This document shows positions 43,635-53,226 of a stretch of DNA of 64,000 nucleotides, in pieces (the first letter of the stretch is position 1; the number at the start of each line of letters is the position of its first letter). The position numbers and the translations under genes were made by a program. Under the pieces are notes generated by a model. That model saw nothing but the letters and a program-made list of their open reading frames with translations. It ran no database searches and was not told the origin of the DNA. The stretch is from Rubrivivax sp. (lineage in GTDB: Bacteria > Pseudomonadota > Gammaproteobacteria > Burkholderiales > Burkholderiaceae), in contig JAEUOZ010000038.1 in assembly GCA_016790225.1 (NCBI GenBank), positions 1-64,000 on the forward strand, read 5' to 3'.

Positions 43635-43699
43635 GACAGACGCCTGCGGGGTCTTGAGCCAGACGCCTGCAGCGTCTTGAGCCGGACACCTGCGGCGTC
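43631..43699 (+). repeat. three tandem 23-bp imperfect repeats
   Basis: Three adjacent 23-bp units start at 43631, 43654 and 43677, each of the form TTGAGxCxGACxCCTGC then xGxGTC. The second contains an inverted repeat GACGC-ctgca-GCGTC. They overlap the msrA stop and lie about 160 bp before the allophanate hydrolase gene. They may act as transcript-end hairpins or as regulator sites. Confidence 0.6.
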
Positions 43700-43857
43700 G
43701 GGAGGCGGCCGCCTGCGCGAAGCCGGCGCATCAGGGCGCGCGAGGAACAGCGTGCTCCAGGCTATGTTCCATTTCGACCCCGACCTCGGGAATCCCCGGG
43801 TTCGGCTGGCACGCTTGCTGCTCGCATTCCGTCTTGTATACCGATGCGTGCACCAAC

Positions 43858-45726
43858 ATGAAGCCCGGCGAAGCTCTCACCCAGACGACCCTGCCCCTCG
43901 GCGTGGCAGGCTGGCAGCAGTCGTGGGTTTCAGGCGCTGGGCTGCGCGAGTCACTGCTGGCCGCCTACACCAGAGTCTGGGCCAAGGCTGAAGACCCTGC
44001 CTGGATTGCGCGCATCAGCCAGGAGGCGCTGCAGGACAGGCTGGCCGAGCTGGAAGCCCAGGCCGCAGGCTGCGCATCGCCGGATGTGCTGCTGCAGCGG
44101 CATCCGCTGTGGGGCGTGCCCTTCGCGGTGAAGGACAACATCGATGTCGCCGGCTGGCCCACCACGGCCGCCTGCCCGGCCTTCGCCCGTGTCGCCGAGA
44201 GCAGCGCCACGGTGGTGCAGCGGCTGCTTCAAGCCGGTGCGGTCCTGATGGGCAAGACCAACCTCGATCAGTTCGCCACGGGTCTGGTGGGTACGCGTTC
44301 CCCCTATGGCCAACCGTCCAGTACATGGGACGCCGATCGCGTGAGCGGCGGCTCCAGCTCGGGTTCGGCAGTGGTCGTGGCGCGCGGTGATGTGGCCTTT
44401 GCGCTGGGCACGGATACCGCCGGCTCAGGCCGCGTGCCGGCCGGCTTCAACCATCTGGTGGGCCTCAAGCCGACGCCGGGCCGTGTGAGCACGGCCGGGG
44501 TGGTGCCGGCCTGCCGAAGCCTGGATTGCGTCTCGGTCTTTGCGCTCACGGTGGCCGATGCTGCCGCCGTGCTGGCCGTCATCGAAGGCGCTGACGAAGC
44601 CGACATCTACAGCGCCTTCCTGCCCGGCGCTGGCGCGCTGCCGCACAGGGCCTCAGGCACGCTGCGTATCGGAATTCCGAGCGAGCCCCTGCTGGACACG
44701 GCGCTGGGCTACGACAGCGCGTGGCGGCAGACGCTGGGTCTTGCCTCGGGCCTGCAGATCGAATGGGTGCCTCTCGACATGGCCCCGCTGCAGGCGGTGG
44801 CACGCCTGCTCTATGAAGGGCCCTGGGTGGCCGAGCGCCACGCGGTGGTCGATTTGCTGCTGGCGCAGCAGCCCGAGGCGCTGGATCCCACCGTCTCGGC
44901 GGTGATCGGTACGGCCACCCGCTTCAGTGCCGCGGATGCCTTCCGCGCGCAATACCGCCTGCGCGAAGCGGCCCGCGAGGCCAACGCGCTGTGGGAAACC
45001 GTGGATCTGCTGATGGTGCCCACGGCGCCGCGCCACCCGCGCTTCGACGAAGTGGCCGCAGATCCCATCGGCGCCAATGCGGTGCTCGGCACCTACACCA
45101 ATTTCGTCAACCTGCTGGGCTGGTGCGCGCTGGCGCTCCCGGCCGCCATCACCTCAGCAGGCCTGCCGTTCGGCGTCACCTTCATCGCGCCCGGCGGGCT
45201 GGATGCGGCGCTGGCGCGCTTCGGCCAGCGCTGGGAACGGGCCGGCGGGCAGGCGCCGGGTCGCTGCGGCGCACCCGCGCCCGGCGTGGGCGAGGCAGAG
45301 CGAGCTGCCCTGCCCTCGCTTCCCTGGCCGCAGAGCCGCCCCACGCTGCCGCTCGCGGTGGTCGGGGCGCACCTCAGCGGCCTGCCACTGAACGGCCAGC
45401 TGCTCGAGCGCGGCGCGACGCTGCGCGAGAGCACCAGCACGGCGCCCGTCTACCGGCTTTTTGCACTGCCCGGCACGCGCCCGCCCAAGCCCGGCCTGCA
45501 GCGCGTGCGCGAGGGCGGCCAGGCCATCGCACTGGAAGTGTGGGACATGCCGCAGGCGGCGCTGGGATCGTTCCTCGCGCTGATCCCTTCGCCGCTGGGC
45601 CTGGGAACGATCGAGCTGGCCGACGGCCGCCAGGTACACGGATTTCTCTGCGAGGCGCATGCGCTGGAAGGCGCCGCCGACATCAGCCATTTCGGCGGCT
45701 GGCGCCGCTATCTGCAAAGCCTCTGA
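43858..45726 (+). CDS. atzF: allophanate hydrolase (AtzF-type)
   Basis: A 622-aa amidase-signature enzyme that hydrolyses allophanate to ammonia and CO2. From the ATG at 43858 (a TTG 24 nt upstream is an alternative; neither has a clear ribosome binding site), the Ser-cisSer-Lys triad is K92, S166 and S190 (VPFAVKDN, GGSSSGSA, DTAGSGRVP). After the amidase domain (to about 445) comes the small C-terminal domain of AtzF/DUR1,2-type allophanate hydrolases (PLAVVGAHLSGLPLNGQL, FLCEAHALEGAADIS-FGGWR). First gene of the ureide cluster. TTGCTG...TATACC upstream (about 43815-43842) could be its promoter. Confidence 0.9.
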   Translation: MKPGEALTQTTLPLGVAGWQQSWVSGAGLRESLLAAYTRVWAKAEDPAWIARISQEALQDRLAELEAQAAGCASPDVLLQRHPLWGVPFAVKDNIDVAGWPTTAACPAFARVAESSATVVQRLLQAGAVLMGKTNLDQFATGLVGTRSPYGQPSSTWDADRVSGGSSSGSAVVVARGDVAFALGTDTAGSGRVPAGFNHLVGLKPTPGRVSTAGVVPACRSLDCVSVFALTVADAAAVLAVIEGADEADIYSAFLPGAGALPHRASGTLRIGIPSEPLLDTALGYDSAWRQTLGLASGLQIEWVPLDMAPLQAVARLLYEGPWVAERHAVVDLLLAQQPEALDPTVSAVIGTATRFSAADAFRAQYRLREAAREANALWETVDLLMVPTAPRHPRFDEVAADPIGANAVLGTYTNFVNLLGWCALALPAAITSAGLPFGVTFIAPGGLDAALARFGQRWERAGGQAPGRCGAPAPGVGEAERAALPSLPWPQSRPTLPLAVVGAHLSGLPLNGQLLERGATLRESTSTAPVYRLFALPGTRPPKPGLQRVREGGQAIALEVWDMPQAALGSFLALIPSPLGLGTIELADGRQVHGFLCEAHALEGAADISHFGGWRRYLQSL

Positions 45727-45750
45727 ATTCAACCATTGGAGCACGTCACC

Positions 45751-47358
45751 ATGGATCGTCGCGACTTTATCTCCTCCACCGCCGCCGGCACGCTCGTTCT
45801 GGGTGCACCGCTCGCCGCCCAGGCACAGGCACGCCCCAAGGATGTGCTGATCGTGGCCAACGAATTCGGCCCAAACAGCCTGGACATCCAGACCATCGGC
45901 GCCAACCGGCCGTCCTACGGCGTGAGCTGGCTCTGCTATGACCGGCTGATGACCTACGGCAAGCGCACCCTGCCCGATGGCCGGGTCATGTACGACCGCA
46001 ACAAGCTCGAGCCCGAACTGGCCGAGAGCTGGCAGATGGGCGCTGACGGCATGAGCGTCACCTTCAAGTTGCGCAAGAACGCCAAGTTCCACGACGGCAC
46101 GCCTGTCACCGCCAAGGACGTGAAGTGGAGCTTCGACCGCGCGGTCAGCGTGGGCGGCTTTGCCACCTTCCAGATGGGCGCCGGCTCGCTGGAAAAGCCC
46201 GAGCAGTTCGTGGTGGTCGACGATCACACCTTCCGCGTCAATTTCATCCGCAAGGACAAGCTGACGATGAACAACATCGCCGTGCCGGTGCCCTGCATCT
46301 TCAACAGCGAGCTGGTCAAGAAGAACGTCACCGCCCAGGATCCCTGGGGGCTGAACTGGACGCGCAACAACATCGCCGGCGGCGGCGCCTACCGCGTGGA
46401 AGCTTTCCGGCCGGGCCAGGAAATCATCTACGTGCGCAACGACGACTGGAAGAGCGGCCCCCTGCCCAAGCTGCGCCGCATCGTGCAGCGCGAGGTCCCC
46501 AGCGCAGGCAACCGCCGCGCGCTGCTGCTCAAGGGCGACATCGACATGACCTACGACATGCCGCCCAAGGATTTCTCCGAGATGGCCAAGGAAGGCGGCG
46601 CCATCCGGGTCGTGAGCATGCCGGTGGAAAACGCCATGTTCTACGTGGGCATGAACGTGACCAAGCCGCCGTTTGACAACGTCAAGGTGCGCCAGGCCGT
46701 GGCCTGGGCCATCCCTTACGACAAGATTCATGAGACGGCGCTCTACGGCCGCGGCACCAAGCTCTGGGGCGCTGCCTCGGGTACGGTGAAGACCACCGCC
46801 TGGCCGCAACCCACGGGTTACAAGACCGACATCGCCAAGGCCAAGGCCCTGATGGCCGAGGCCGGCGCGGCGGCGGGCTTCGAGACCACGCTGAGTCTCG
46901 ATCTGGGCGGCGCCACCGTCGGCGAGCCCGCGGCCATCCTGATCCAGGAAAGTCTGGCGCAGATCGGCATCAAGACACAGATCAACAAGATCCCCGGCGC
47001 CACCTGGCGCGCGGCCCTGCTGAAGAAGGACATGCCGCTGATCCTCAACCGCTTCGGCGGCTGGCTCGATTTCCCCGAGTACTTCTTCTACTGGTGCTAC
47101 CACGGCCAGAACGCCGTGTTCAACACGATGAGCTACCAGAACCCCAAGCTCGACCGCGTGATCACCAATGCACGATTCGCGGAGAGCAAGCCCATCTACG
47201 ACAGCAGCGTGCGCGAAATGATCCAGATCGCCTACGACGAAGTGCCGCGCATCCCGATGTTCCAGCCCAGCCAGGACGTGGCCATGCGCAGCGACGTCAA
47301 GGGCTACATGTACTGGTTCCACCTGCAGCCCGACTACCGCAACCTGTCCAAGGCCTGA
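45751..47358 (+). CDS. Dpp/Opp-family periplasmic substrate-binding protein
   Basis: A 535-aa binding protein of the peptide/nickel/opine family (SBP_bac_5). The ATG at 45751 yields a twin-arginine signal (MDRRDFISSTAAG, cleavage after AQAQA); an upstream Met adds five residues. Family features include LEPELAESWQMGADGMSVTFKLRKNAKFHDGTPV, KDVKWSFDRAV and VRQAVAWAIPYDKI. Its permeases and ATPases are encoded 8 kb downstream (55542-59500), past a second transporter. Short ureides such as triuret or biuret are the inferred ligand because all neighbouring enzymes act on such compounds. Confidence 0.88.
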   Translation: MDRRDFISSTAAGTLVLGAPLAAQAQARPKDVLIVANEFGPNSLDIQTIGANRPSYGVSWLCYDRLMTYGKRTLPDGRVMYDRNKLEPELAESWQMGADGMSVTFKLRKNAKFHDGTPVTAKDVKWSFDRAVSVGGFATFQMGAGSLEKPEQFVVVDDHTFRVNFIRKDKLTMNNIAVPVPCIFNSELVKKNVTAQDPWGLNWTRNNIAGGGAYRVEAFRPGQEIIYVRNDDWKSGPLPKLRRIVQREVPSAGNRRALLLKGDIDMTYDMPPKDFSEMAKEGGAIRVVSMPVENAMFYVGMNVTKPPFDNVKVRQAVAWAIPYDKIHETALYGRGTKLWGAASGTVKTTAWPQPTGYKTDIAKAKALMAEAGAAAGFETTLSLDLGGATVGEPAAILIQESLAQIGIKTQINKIPGATWRAALLKKDMPLILNRFGGWLDFPEYFFYWCYHGQNAVFNTMSYQNPKLDRVITNARFAESKPIYDSSVREMIQIAYDEVPRIPMFQPSQDVAMRSDVKGYMYWFHLQPDYRNLSKA

Positions 47359-47367
47359 GGCAGCGTG

Positions 47368-47574
47368 ATGGACTGGAACAGCTACGTGGACTCGCAATGC
47401 ACGCTGCTCGGCCTGCGGCTGACGGCGCAGCAGCGTGAAGGGGTGCTGCGCTACCTGGCGCTGGTGGGCGGCATGGCGCCGCGGGTGATGGATTTCCCGC
47501 TGACACCGGCCGACGAAAGCGGCAACGTGTTCCAGCCGGTGGCCCCTGAGGTTTCCGAAGGAACGGCATCATGA
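47368..47574 (+). CDS. atzG: AtzG-like small amidase partner (DUF4089)
   Basis: A 68-aa protein. The segment SYVDSQCTLLGLRLTAQQREGVLRYLALVGGMAPRVMDFPL is the DUF4089 pattern of AtzG and HpxX, a GatC-like subunit that stabilises the amidase AtzE. The C-terminal tail (NVFQPVAPEV) also recalls GatC. It lies 9 nt after the binding-protein gene and its stop overlaps the atzE start (ATGA). A GTG one codon earlier is an alternative start. Confidence 0.85.
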   Translation: MDWNSYVDSQCTLLGLRLTAQQREGVLRYLALVGGMAPRVMDFPLTPADESGNVFQPVAPEVSEGTAS

Positions 47575-48908
47575 CGGCGCTGGCTCAGGTGCAGGCAGCG
47601 CTGGCGCGCATCGAGGCCACCGATGACGCGGTGAATGCCTTCACCGCCGTCCTGGCTGAACGCGCACTCGCGCGCGCCGCTGCGGTGGACCGTCAGGGCC
47701 TGCAGGGTCCTCTGGCGGGCATGCCCTTTGCGGTGAAGAACCTGTTCGATATCCAGGGCCTGGCCACGCTGGCAGGCTCGAAGATCGAAGCGACGGCCGC
47801 ACCCGCCCGGCGCGACGCCGCCCTGGTGCGCCGCCTGGAAGCTGCCGGCGCCGTGCTGGTGGGCGCGCTCAACATGGACGAGTACGCGTACGGCTTCACC
47901 ACCGAGAATACGCACCACGGCGCGACGCACAACCCGCATGACCTGGCGCGCATCAGTGGCGGCTCTTCGGGCGGCTCGGCCGCGGCCGTGGCGGCCGGGC
48001 AAGTGCCGCTGACGCTGGGATCGGATACCAACGGCTCGATCCGCGTGCCCTCGTCGCTGTGCGGGGTCTTCGGCCTGAAGCCGACCTTCGGCCGCCTGTC
48101 GCGTGCGGGCTCCTACCCGTTCGTGGCGAGCCTCGACACACTCGGGCCCTTTGCGCGCAGCGTGCAGGACCTGGCCGCTGCCTACGACGCGATGCAGGGC
48201 CCGGATCCGGACGATCCGGCCCAGGTCGCCCGCCCGGTGGAGCCCGTGCTGCCCCTGCTGGAGCGCGGCGCCGAAGGTATCCGCGTGGGCGTGCTGGGCG
48301 GCTGGTTCAGGCAGATGGCCCTGCCGGAGGCGACGGCGGCGGTGGACCGCATGGCCGCCGCGCTGGGTACCGAGCGCATGGTCCACTGGCCCGAGGTCGA
48401 TCGGGCGCGAACGGCCGCGTTCATGATCACCAACGCCGAAGGTGCGGCGCTGCACTTGCCCGATCTGAAGACCCGCGCCGAGGACTTCGACCCCCACACA
48501 CGGGACCGCTTTCTCGCTGGCGCCCTGCTGCCTGCCGCCTGGGTGGTGCAGGCACAGCGCGTGAGGCACTGGTTTGCCAGGCAGGTGGCCCAGAGCTTCA
48601 GGGATGTGGATGTGCTGCTGGCACCGGCCACGCCCTGCACGGCGCCGGCCATCGGCACTGAGTGGATCGAGATCGACGGCAAGAAGCTGCCGGCCCGCGC
48701 CAGCATGGGCCTGCTGACCCAGCCGGTGTCCTGCATCGGCCTGCCCGTGGTCACCGTGCCGCGCTGGCACACCAATCCGGCTGCGCCGCATCTGCCGATC
48801 GGCGTTCAGGTCATCGCCGCGCCCTGGCGCGAGGACCTGGCCTTGCGCGTCGCCTACGCATTGGAGTGCCTGGCCGTGACCACCGCGCCGGTGGCGGAGC
48901 TGCCCTGA
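47571..48908 (+). CDS. atzE: AtzE-family amidase (1-carboxybiuret hydrolase type)
   Basis: A 445-aa amidase-signature hydrolase. The triad is K56, S132 (cis) and S156 ([43 protein letters not shown]). In Pseudomonas sp. ADP the AtzE-AtzG complex removes ammonia from 1-carboxybiuret to give 1,3-dicarboxyurea. The gene order atzG-atzE-atzH here is the same. Unlike that operon, no cyanuric acid hydrolase is present, so carboxybiuret would come from another source such as triuret. The HpxY-like oxalurate role reported for homologues in purine breakdown is an alternative. Confidence 0.87.
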   Translation: MTALAQVQAALARIEATDDAVNAFTAVLAERALARAAAVDRQGLQGPLAGMPFAVKNLFDIQGLATLAGSKIEATAAPARRDAALVRRLEAAGAVLVGALNMDEYAYGFTTENTHHGATHNPHDLARISGGSSGGSAAAVAAGQVPLTLGSDTNGSIRVPSSLCGVFGLKPTFGRLSRAGSYPFVASLDTLGPFARSVQDLAAAYDAMQGPDPDDPAQVARPVEPVLPLLERGAEGIRVGVLGGWFRQMALPEATAAVDRMAAALGTERMVHWPEVDRARTAAFMITNAEGAALHLPDLKTRAEDFDPHTRDRFLAGALLPAAWVVQAQRVRHWFARQVAQSFRDVDVLLAPATPCTAPAIGTEWIEIDGKKLPARASMGLLTQPVSCIGLPVVTVPRWHTNPAAPHLPIGVQVIAAPWREDLALRVAYALECLAVTTAPVAELP

Positions 48909-49300
48909 TGGACATCAACCTGCCCGACATCCACGCCGAAGTCTCGGCGGTGTTTGCGCGCTACGAAGACGCGCTGGTACACAACAAGGTCGAGGTGCTC
49001 GACGAGTTGTTCTGGGCCAGCCCGCACACCGTTCGCTTCGGCATCGCCGAAGACCTCTACGGCATCGAAGCCATCCGCGCCTTCCGCAACGCACGCTCGC
49101 CGCAGGGCCTGCAGCGACGGCTGATGAATACCGTCATCACCACCTATGGCACCGATTTTGCGACCGCCATGACCGAGTTCCGCCGCGAAGGCGGCAACAA
49201 GCTGGGCCGCCAGGCACAGACCTGGGCCCGCGTCACCGCTGGCCCGCAGGGCTGGCGTGTGGTGGCCGCCCACGTGTCCCTGATCGATCTGCCTAACTGA
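48908..49300 (+). CDS. atzH: AtzH-like protein (DUF3225, SnoaL-like)
   Basis: A 130-aa protein of the DUF3225/HpxZ family. AtzH of strain ADP converts 1,3-dicarboxyurea to allophanate, and two residues, Tyr22 and Arg46, were reported as needed. Here Tyr19 and Arg43 have the same 24-residue spacing ([21 protein letters not shown]...HTVRFG), so the active site looks conserved. The start overlaps the atzE stop (TGATG). A binding protein for a second transporter follows 25 nt later. Predicted to be cytosolic. Confidence 0.86.
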   Translation: MDINLPDIHAEVSAVFARYEDALVHNKVEVLDELFWASPHTVRFGIAEDLYGIEAIRAFRNARSPQGLQRRLMNTVITTYGTDFATAMTEFRREGGNKLGRQAQTWARVTAGPQGWRVVAAHVSLIDLPN

Positions 49301-49325
49301 CATCGTCATTCAACAGGAGAGAGCC

Positions 49326-50465
49326 ATGAACAAGCTGCCCCGCAACACACGCCCTGCGCACCAAAGCCGACGCCAGCTGCTGGCACTTGGCGCCCTGGGC
49401 GGTGCCTCACTGGCCCTGCCCGGCGCCCTGCGCAATGCCTGGGCCCAGAGCCCGATCACCGTGGGCATTCTCTATGTCGGCCCGCGTGACGACTTCGGCT
49501 ACAACCAGGCGCACGCCGAGGCGGCGGCGCAGCTGAAGAAGATGGCCGGCGTCAAGGTGGTCGAAGAAGAGAACGTGCCCGAAACCCAGGCCGTGCAGAA
49601 GAGCATGCAGGGCATGATTTCGCAGGACGGCGCCACGCTGCTGTTCCCCACCAGCTTCGGCTACTTTGATCCGCACATGCTGGCCGTGGCGGCGAAGAAC
49701 GACAAGGTGCGCTTCGCCCATTGCGGCGGCATGTGGACGCAGGGCAAGCACCCGGCCAATACCGGCAGCTTCTTCGGCTACATCGACGAAGCGCAGTACC
49801 TCAACGGCGTGATCGCCGGCCACATGAGCAAGAGCAAGAAGCTCGGCTTCGTGGCGGCCAAGCCCATCCCGCAGGTGCTGCGCAACATCAATGCCTTCAC
49901 CATGGGTGCGCGTTCGGTCGATCCGAAGATCACCACCACCGCCATCTTCACCGGTGACTGGAGCATGCCTGTCAAGGAGGCCGAGGCCACCAACAGCCTG
50001 GCCGACCAGGGTGTGGACGTCTTCACCATGCACGTGGACGGCCCCAAGGTGGTGGTGGAAACCGCCGCCCGGCGCGGCCGCATGGTCTGCGGCTACCACG
50101 CCAGCCAGGCCAAGCTGGCACCGAATGCCTACCTCACAGGCGCCGAGTGGAACTGGCTCACGGCCTACACGCGCATCGTCGACGCCGCACGCACCGGCAA
50201 GCCGCACCCCAACTTCGTGCGCGGTGGTCTGAAGGACGGCTTCGTCAAGAGCTCGCCCTATGGCGCGATGGTCAGCGAAGCTGCGCGCAAGAACGCCGAA
50301 GACGTGCGCAAGAAGATGATGGCCGGCGGCTTCGACATCTTCGGGGGTGAGCTGAAGGACAACACCGGCAAGGTCGTGATCCCCAAGGGCACGATGCTCA
50401 AGCAGATCGACCCGGTGCTGGAGTCGATGAACTACCTGGTTGAAGGCGTGATCGGGAAGGTCTGA
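49326..50465 (+). CDS. BMP-family periplasmic substrate-binding protein
   Basis: A 379-aa binding protein of the Bmp/PnrA (nucleoside) family, with a twin-arginine-like signal (SRRQLLALGALGGASLALPGAL, cleavage after AWAQ). The mature part has VGILYVGPRDDFGYNQAHAEAAAQ, FFGYIDEAQYLNGVIAGHMSKSKKLGFVAAKP and NAFTMGARSVDP, typical of the fold. AGGAGAGAGCC precedes the ATG. Genes for the two permeases and the double ATPase of this importer follow. Homologues bind purine nucleosides, but here the enzyme context favours a ureide or carbamoylated compound. Confidence 0.88.
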   Translation: MNKLPRNTRPAHQSRRQLLALGALGGASLALPGALRNAWAQSPITVGILYVGPRDDFGYNQAHAEAAAQLKKMAGVKVVEEENVPETQAVQKSMQGMISQDGATLLFPTSFGYFDPHMLAVAAKNDKVRFAHCGGMWTQGKHPANTGSFFGYIDEAQYLNGVIAGHMSKSKKLGFVAAKPIPQVLRNINAFTMGARSVDPKITTTAIFTGDWSMPVKEAEATNSLADQGVDVFTMHVDGPKVVVETAARRGRMVCGYHASQAKLAPNAYLTGAEWNWLTAYTRIVDAARTGKPHPNFVRGGLKDGFVKSSPYGAMVSEAARKNAEDVRKKMMAGGFDIFGGELKDNTGKVVIPKGTMLKQIDPVLESMNYLVEGVIGKV

Positions 50466-50505
50466 CGTCCAAGCTCTTAGAGCCAAGGACTGACCGCAAA
50501 CTGCC

Positions 50506-51570
50506 ATGAAGCTGCACGACATCACCGAAGCCCTCGCGCTGCCCCTGCTGGCGCTGGCCTGCGGCCTGGGCCTGTTCGGTGTGTTCGTGTGGTTTCACGG
50601 TCATGACCCAATGCAAGCCTGGGCGCTGCTGTTTCGCGGCGCCTTTGGCGATGCCTTCTCCATCCAGAACACCTTGCAGCGCGCGGCGCCGCTGATGCTC
50701 ACTGCCTTGTGCGTGGCCATCCCGGCGCGGGCCGGCTTGACGGTGATCGGCGGCGAAGGCGCGCTGGTGCTGGGCGGGCTGGCAGCGGCGGCCACGCCCT
50801 ATTTGTTTGCGCCGCCGGCGGGTGCTGCCGGCACCGCCGTCCTGCTGCTGTCGGCAGCGTTGGCGGGTGCGGCCTGGATCGCGCTGGCCGGCTGGTTGCG
50901 CCAGTGGCGGGGGGTCAACGAGACCATCTCCAGCCTGCTGCTGGGCTATATCGCCATCAACCTCTTCAAGCACATCGTCGAAGGCCCGCTGCGTGATCCG
51001 GCGAGCCTGAACAAGCCTTCCACGCTGCCGCTGGAAGAGAGCCTGCGCATCGGCACGCTGCCGGGCTGGGATGTCCACTGGGGCCTGGTCTTCGGCATCG
51101 TCGCCTGCCTGCTCGCGGCTTTCTGGCTCAGCGCCACCACCCATGGGCTGGCCACGCGCATCGTGGGTGGCAACCTGCGCGCTGCGCGCGGTGTCGGGCT
51201 ACCGGCCACGCGCCTGATCGTCACCGCCTGCGCACTCGGCGGCGCAGCGGCGGGGCTGGCCGGCGGCATCGAGGTGGCGGCGGTGCACACCTCGGCCAAT
51301 GCCTCGCTCATCGTCGGCCTGGGCTACACCGGCATCCTGGTCAGCTTCGTGGCCAGGCATCAGCCGCTGGCGGTGATCCCCGTGGCCATCCTGTTTGGCG
51401 GCTTCCTGGCCGCCGGCAGCCTGCTGCAGCGCCGCATGGGCCTGCCCGATGCCTCGGTGCCCGTGCTGATGGGTTTCTGCTTCGTCTTCATCCTGGCCAG
51501 CGAAGCCTGGCGGGGTCGCTTGGGTGAACTCTTCGTGCTGCGCAGGCCGCCGGTGGCGGTGCCCGCATGA
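50506..51570 (+). CDS. nucleoside-type ABC transporter permease 1
   Basis: A 354-aa inner-membrane protein of the BPD_transp_2 family. Eight to ten helices are visible (for example LALPLLALACGLGLFGVFVWF). The family motif GLTVIGGEGALVLGGLAAA and the coupling segment GGNLRAARGVGLPATRL identify NupP/YufP-like permeases. It lies 40 nt after the binding protein gene and 31 nt before the second permease. Together the permeases form the membrane pore of the inner transporter of the cluster. Confidence 0.86.
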   Translation: MKLHDITEALALPLLALACGLGLFGVFVWFHGHDPMQAWALLFRGAFGDAFSIQNTLQRAAPLMLTALCVAIPARAGLTVIGGEGALVLGGLAAAATPYLFAPPAGAAGTAVLLLSAALAGAAWIALAGWLRQWRGVNETISSLLLGYIAINLFKHIVEGPLRDPASLNKPSTLPLEESLRIGTLPGWDVHWGLVFGIVACLLAAFWLSATTHGLATRIVGGNLRAARGVGLPATRLIVTACALGGAAAGLAGGIEVAAVHTSANASLIVGLGYTGILVSFVARHQPLAVIPVAILFGGFLAAGSLLQRRMGLPDASVPVLMGFCFVFILASEAWRGRLGELFVLRRPPVAVPA

Positions 51571-51601
51571 GCCGGCAGCCAGCAGTCCGAGGGAGCGTCC
51601 G

Positions 51602-52525
51602 ATGACATCATTCGATGATCTGTTGGGGGTTCTGCTCGGCGTGCTGGGCGGCGCCATCCGTGTGGGCACGCCCTTCCTCTTTGTCAGCCTGGGCGAGTGC
51701 ATCACGGAAAAGGCCGGCCGCATCAACCTGGGCCTGGAAGGCGTGCTGGTGTTCTCCGCCATGGCCGGCTTTGCGGGCTCCTACCTGACCGGGCACTGGT
51801 GGCTAGGGGTGCTGCTGGCGGGTTTCAGCGGCGCCTGCATCGCGGCGCTGCACGGCCTCATCGCCAGCCTGCCGCGAGTCAACGACATTGCAGCCGGCAT
51901 CGCCATCATGATGTTCGGCGCAGGCCTGGCTTTCTACCTGGGCAAGCCGCTGATCCAGCCGCAGGCGCAGCAGATTCCTTCGCTGCCGCTGGGCGCCTGG
52001 TCAGACTCACCCAACGTGCAGGCGGCGCTGTCGATCAATGCGCTCTTCCCGGTGGGCGTGTTGCTGGCCCTGGCGCTGGCCTGGGGCCTGAAGAACACGG
52101 GCTGGGGGCTGACGGTGCGCATGGTGGGCGATTCGGCCGATGCCGCGCGTGCAGCGGGCACATCCGTCACAGCCGTGCGCGTGGCCGCCACCACGGCGGG
52201 CGGCTTCATCGCCGGCCTGGGTGGTGCTTCACTGAGCCTGTACTTCCCCGGCAGCTGGAACGAAGCACTGTCCAGCGGCCAGGGCCTCATCGCCGTGGCC
52301 CTGGTGATCTTTGCGCGCTGGCACCCGGTGCGTTGCCTGTGGGCGGCCTTGCTCTTCGGCGGCGCGGGGGCGCTCGGCCCGGCGCTGCAATCCATCGGCG
52401 TCAGTGGCTACACCTATCTCTTCAACGCCGTACCGTATGTGCTGACGCTGGCCATCCTGGTATGGACCTGCAGCCCGCGCCAAAGCCTGCGCGGCGCGCC
52501 GGCCGAGCTGGGAGTGACCCGCTGA
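51602..52525 (+). CDS. nucleoside-type ABC transporter permease 2
   Basis: A 307-aa BPD_transp_2 permease, partner of the preceding gene. The ATG at 51602 follows GAGGGAGCGTCCG. Signature segments are [25 protein letters not shown] and [21 protein letters not shown] (coupling helix), with helices ending [19 protein letters not shown] is the hallmark of YufQ/NupQ-type subunits. The stop overlaps the biuret hydrolase start (TGATG), linking uptake to hydrolysis. Confidence 0.87.
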   Translation: MTSFDDLLGVLLGVLGGAIRVGTPFLFVSLGECITEKAGRINLGLEGVLVFSAMAGFAGSYLTGHWWLGVLLAGFSGACIAALHGLIASLPRVNDIAAGIAIMMFGAGLAFYLGKPLIQPQAQQIPSLPLGAWSDSPNVQAALSINALFPVGVLLALALAWGLKNTGWGLTVRMVGDSADAARAAGTSVTAVRVAATTAGGFIAGLGGASLSLYFPGSWNEALSSGQGLIAVALVIFARWHPVRCLWAALLFGGAGALGPALQSIGVSGYTYLFNAVPYVLTLAILVWTCSPRQSLRGAPAELGVTR

Positions 52526-53226
52526 TGAGCACCGCCAACACCATCGACGCCAACCCCTATCCGTGGCCCTTCGACGGCGACCTTCGGCCGGACAACACGG
52601 CGCTGATCGTCATCGACATGCAGACGGATTTCTGTGGCCGTGGTGGCTATGTGGACGCCATGGGTTACGACATCAGTCTCACGCGGGCGCCGATCGGGCC
52701 GATCGCTAGCCTGCTGGCGGCCATGCGCCCCCTGGGCTACACCATCATCCACACCCGCGAAGGGCACCGGCCCGATCTGTCTGACCTGCCGGCCAACAAG
52801 CGCTGGCGATCGCAGCGCATCGGCGCTGACGGTGTCGGCATCGGCGACGTTGGCCCCTGCGGCCGCATCCTGGTGCGCGGCGAGCCGGGCTGGGAAATCA
52901 TCCCCGAGCTGGCGCCGCTGCCCGGCGAGGTGGTGCTGGACAAACCCGGCAAGGGCAGCTTCTGTGCCACCGATCTGGAGCTGATCCTGCGCACCCGCGG
53001 CATCCGCAACCTTGTGCTCACCGGCATCACCACCGACGTCTGCGTGCACACGACCATGCGCGAAGCCAATGACCGCGGCTTCGAGTGCCTCATTGTCGAA
53101 GACGCCACCGGCGCCACCGATCCGGGCAACCACCAGGCGGCGCTGAAGATGGTGACGATGCAGGGCGGCGTGTTCGGCGCGGTGGCCTCGTCGCAGGCGA
53201 TTCTGCGCACCTTGGGGCTCACATGA
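52525..53226 (+). CDS. biuH: biuret hydrolase (BiuH), isochorismatase-like
   Basis: A 233-aa isochorismatase-like cysteine hydrolase converting biuret to allophanate and ammonia. The catalytic triad is D35 (DMQTDF), K140 ([10 protein letters not shown]) and C173 ([14 protein letters not shown]). The sequence closely follows what I remember of Rhizobium leguminosarum BiuH over its whole length, including PYPWPF near the N-terminus, [15 protein letters not shown] [26 protein letters not shown] and GPCGRIL. The gene sits between permease and ATPase genes with overlapping codons at both ends. Its product feeds AtzF encoded at the head of the cluster. Confidence 0.9.
   Translation: MSTANTIDANPYPWPFDGDLRPDNTALIVIDMQTDFCGRGGYVDAMGYDISLTRAPIGPIASLLAAMRPLGYTIIHTREGHRPDLSDLPANKRWRSQRIGADGVGIGDVGPCGRILVRGEPGWEIIPELAPLPGEVVLDKPGKGSFCATDLELILRTRGIRNLVLTGITTDVCVHTTMREANDRGFECLIVEDATGATDPGNHQAALKMVTMQGGVFGAVASSQAILRTLGLT

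Noticed and set aside
43631..43699. CRISPR-like short repeats
   Set aside because: The three 23-bp units abut without spacers and differ from one another; no cas genes are present.
45154..47397. Minus-strand open frame of 747 codons
   Set aside because: Antisense to the allophanate hydrolase end and the binding protein gene, with low-complexity HQVA-rich composition and no domain.
47571..48908. GatA subunit of the tRNA amidotransferase
   Set aside because: It has the amidase triad and a GatC-like partner, but no gatB is nearby and an atzH gene follows, so AtzE is the better call.
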